Origin: Arcobacteraceae bacterium
GTDB taxonomy: Bacteria; Campylobacterota; Campylobacteria; Campylobacterales; Arcobacteraceae
Direction of reading: 5' to 3'
Length of the DNA: 34,701 nt
NCBI GenBank assembly: GCA_023229945.1
Contig: JALNYH010000023.1
Coordinates: 1-34,701 of the forward strand
In this document: positions 32,795 to 34,701 of the stretch, one piece after another
How the letters are laid out: the number at the start of each line of letters is the position of its first letter
Position numbering within the stretch: position 1 is the stretch's first letter
Position numbers and translations under genes: made by a program
Notes under the pieces: model-generated
What the model saw: only the letters and a program-made list of their open reading frames with translations
The model's database searches: none
Told to the model about the DNA's origin: nothing

Positions 32795-34701
32795 ATGTTA
32801 AATAAATTTGAAAAAGAAGTTATTGCAAACTTCCATCAAGAAATCAGTACTTTAGAACAACTAAAATATTTTATAGATTTTATAAGACCTTCCAAAAACC
32901 AAACATCCATAGATTCTATTGAAAAAATCAATTTTTTAATAGAGTATATTCAATCAAATAATGATTTTTCTACACAAATAACAGTTGGTTTTAATAAATG
33001 GGTTATAAAATCAAGAATTTCTACCAATATTTCAACTATTGGTATTTTATCAAAAGATGGATTTAGACAAGAAACAGGTAATAGGTTTTATAATAAATTT
33101 TTCCCAAGTCCACCAAAAGATGGAGATTTTAAATATTTGTTTTCTCAAGTATTTCAAGAAAAAGATGAATTGTGGATTAATGAGATAGCAAGTGATATAT
33201 GGGTTAGATTATTTGGTGTTTTATTTAAGAATGATGAGTATAGCCAAAAAAGCAAGAATCATCTTTTTGATGAATTGTTGTATTCCATAGAAATACTCTC
33301 TATTTGGATTGCTTCAGAAGAATTTGATGAAAATTTCATCAGACTTGATAACTCTTTGCTTGATAAAGATTCAGCATTTATTGCACTTCAAAGAGATATT
33401 GTAAATTTTGTAAGAACAGCTCAAAGTGAAGTCATAAGTATTGAAAATAGTGATTTAGATTTTCAACATATTCATGTACTCATAGATCAATGTAAAGAAT
33501 TAGTATTGTCATTAAAGAAAAAGTCAGTAAATCTTGGTATTTCTGTAACTTTAACTTACGAATTTGAAAGGCTAGAGCAAATTATCGAAAGACTTGAAGA
33601 TTTGCTTGAACTTATCAAAATATTTGATTCACAAGAGTGTTATATATCTTTAGTAGAGCTTTTTAAAAAAGCTGTTGAAAAAAATAGTACAAGAAACTCA
33701 ATATCAGAAATTTGGAATAAAAATATTAAGATTTTAGCAAGAAGTATTACTAATAATGCTAGTGAACATGGTGAACATTATGTTACTAGTAATAAATCTG
33801 AATATATTAAAATGCTTCTTAGTGCAAGTGGAGCTGGTATTGCTATAGCGTTTATGGCTTTGGTTAAGATTTATATTGTAAAGCTAGATTTATCTATGTT
33901 TCTAGAGACGATTTTGATTAGCTTAGATTATGGGATTGGATTTGTTATTATCCATTTATTAGGCTTTACAGTAGCTACAAAACAACCTGCAATGACAGCT
34001 TCTACATTTGCAAATGCCGTAGAGAAAGGTTCTGGAAATAAAGCTAATCAGGCTAAGTTGGTAGAGCTTATGATACAAGTAAGTAGGTCTCAATTTGCTG
34101 CAGTTGTTGGTAATGTGACTTGGGCTTTGGGGATTGCATTTTTAATAGGGTATTTTTATATATCAAACAATACAACATTGATGAGTGTAGAAGAAGCTCA
34201 ATATCATCTTGGTAGTTTTGATCCTTACCCATCACTTTTGTATGCTGCAATTGCAGGTATTTGGCTTTTTTGTTCTGGTTTGATAGCAGGATATTATGAT
34301 AATAGAGCTAATTACCTTGATTTAAGAAATAGATATTTACATCATCCATGGTTAAAGAAAATCACTTCAAAAAATATTAGAGTAAAGATTTCTGATTATT
34401 TACACGATAATCATGGTGCATTAGCTGGGAATTTTTTACTTGGAGTATTGTTAGGGTTTACACCATTTTTGGGATATATTTTTGAATTACCGCTTGATGT
34501 AAGGCATGTTACTTTATCTACAGCTTATTTGGGACTTAGTTCTTCTCATATTAGTATAGGAATAGTTGAGTTTATTACAGTTTTGTGTTTCATCTTAATG
34601 ATAGGGTTTATTAATCTAAGTGTTAGTTTTATTTTAGCTTTAAAAGTGGCTCTTAAATCAAGAGATGCTTATTTTGGTAGTGTAGTGAGTTTTATAAGAC
34701 T
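32795..34701 (+). CDS. COG4389-type membrane protein (annotated 'site-specific recombinase'), 3' end outside window
   Basis: About 635 residues are visible without a stop. The N-terminal half (about 1-335) is helical and soluble. The C-terminal half holds at least six membrane helices, starting at about residue 345 (SASGAGIAIAFMALVKIYIV) and including GIGFVIIHLLGFTVATKQPAMTAS. This matches the COG4389 family, named for Gcr 'site-specific recombinase' in gonococcus, although a multi-pass membrane protein with no recombinase catalytic motif is unlikely to be one. ATG 32795 has AAGGA at 32784-32788. The true function is unknown. Confidence 0.8.
   Translation, partial: MLNKFEKEVIANFHQEISTLEQLKYFIDFIRPSKNQTSIDSIEKINFLIEYIQSNNDFSTQITVGFNKWVIKSRISTNISTIGILSKDGFRQETGNRFYNKFFPSPPKDGDFKYLFSQVFQEKDELWINEIASDIWVRLFGVLFKNDEYSQKSKNHLFDELLYSIEILSIWIASEEFDENFIRLDNSLLDKDSAFIALQRDIVNFVRTAQSEVISIENSDLDFQHIHVLIDQCKELVLSLKKKSVNLGISVTLTYEFERLEQIIERLEDLLELIKIFDSQECYISLVELFKKAVEKNSTRNSISEIWNKNIKILARSITNNASEHGEHYVTSNKSEYIKMLLSASGAGIAIAFMALVKIYIVKLDLSMFLETILISLDYGIGFVIIHLLGFTVATKQPAMTASTFANAVEKGSGNKANQAKLVELMIQVSRSQFAAVVGNVTWALGIAFLIGYFYISNNTTLMSVEEAQYHLGSFDPYPSLLYAAIAGIWLFCSGLIAGYYDNRANYLDLRNRYLHHPWLKKITSKNIRVKISDYLHDNHGALAGNFLLGVLLGFTPFLGYIFELPLDVRHVTLSTAYLGLSSSHISIGIVEFITVLCFILMIGFINLSVSFILALKVALKSRDAYFGSVVSFIR

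Overview
The window is AT-rich, gene-dense, mostly plus-strand bacterial chromosome. Gene content and order point to Campylobacterota (the former Epsilonproteobacteria). The supporting signs are gatA followed directly by guaB, a MutS7-type mismatch protein with a C-terminal HNH domain, a PP-loop/NFACT-R-like tRNA enzyme, a short Sua5/YrdC-like protein, TTG and GTG starts, and promoters made of an extended -10 box without a clear -35. Genus cannot be fixed from sequence alone; Sulfurimonas-, Arcobacter- or Sulfurospirillum-like lineages are all possible.

Layout. 84-1691 (minus strand): bpt, an N-degron aminoacyl-transferase, is followed by three small overlapping genes of unknown function. 1754-3883: glutamate dehydrogenase, a thioredoxin-like protein and a haem-binding CxxCH protein. 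3870-10206: mutS7 leads straight into a complete MlaEFD-type lipid ABC transporter with its auxiliary lipoprotein. 10208-10284 (minus): a tRNA with anticodon CAU. 10362-11348 (minus): the PP-loop enzyme, divergent from a tRNA-methyltransferase-like gene, a YkgJ-like protein, a TPR lipoprotein and trpC (11410-14587). 14736-17390: htpX, a degenerate family-4 uracil-DNA glycosylase homologue and a LpoA-like lipoprotein. 17577-20489: the alpha ribosomal operon rpmJ-rpsM-rpsK-rpsD-rpoA-rplQ, closed by a strong terminator. 20603-24223: a 2OG-Fe(II) oxygenase, gatA and guaB. 24406-27254: metX, xseB, a YgjP-like metallopeptidase, a ThiF-like enzyme and a small lipoprotein. 27331-31605: carB, the Sua5-like gene and mogA. 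31665-34701: a REC-PAS-coiled-coil regulator and a COG4389-type membrane protein that runs off the window. No stretch over 300 bases lacks a gene.

The most unusual signal is a set of short-period tandem repeats with a unit of 7 bp (once 8 bp). They occur at five or six separate places, mostly intergenic. Each place has its own word, but the period is shared. Three of them have a second, inverted arm of the same period, so the transcript can fold into a long wobble-rich hairpin: 24221-24380 after guaB, 14662-14711 before htpX, and 30586-30660 across the carB/Sua5 junction. The others are single-arm arrays: 1712-1746, which includes part of the gdhA ribosome-binding site; 26679-26713, inside the ThiF-like coding sequence; and a short one at 3114-3134. 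The repeats supply a stop codon (guaB), a probable start codon (Sua5-like), a leader (gdhA) and an in-frame loop (ThiF-like). This looks like a repeat-generating process at work on gene borders rather than ordinary regulatory sites.

Most of the rest is housekeeping: translation, nucleotide and amino acid synthesis, and envelope maintenance. The HNH-bearing MutS7 and the glycosylase homologue with an altered active site are the most interesting protein-level features.
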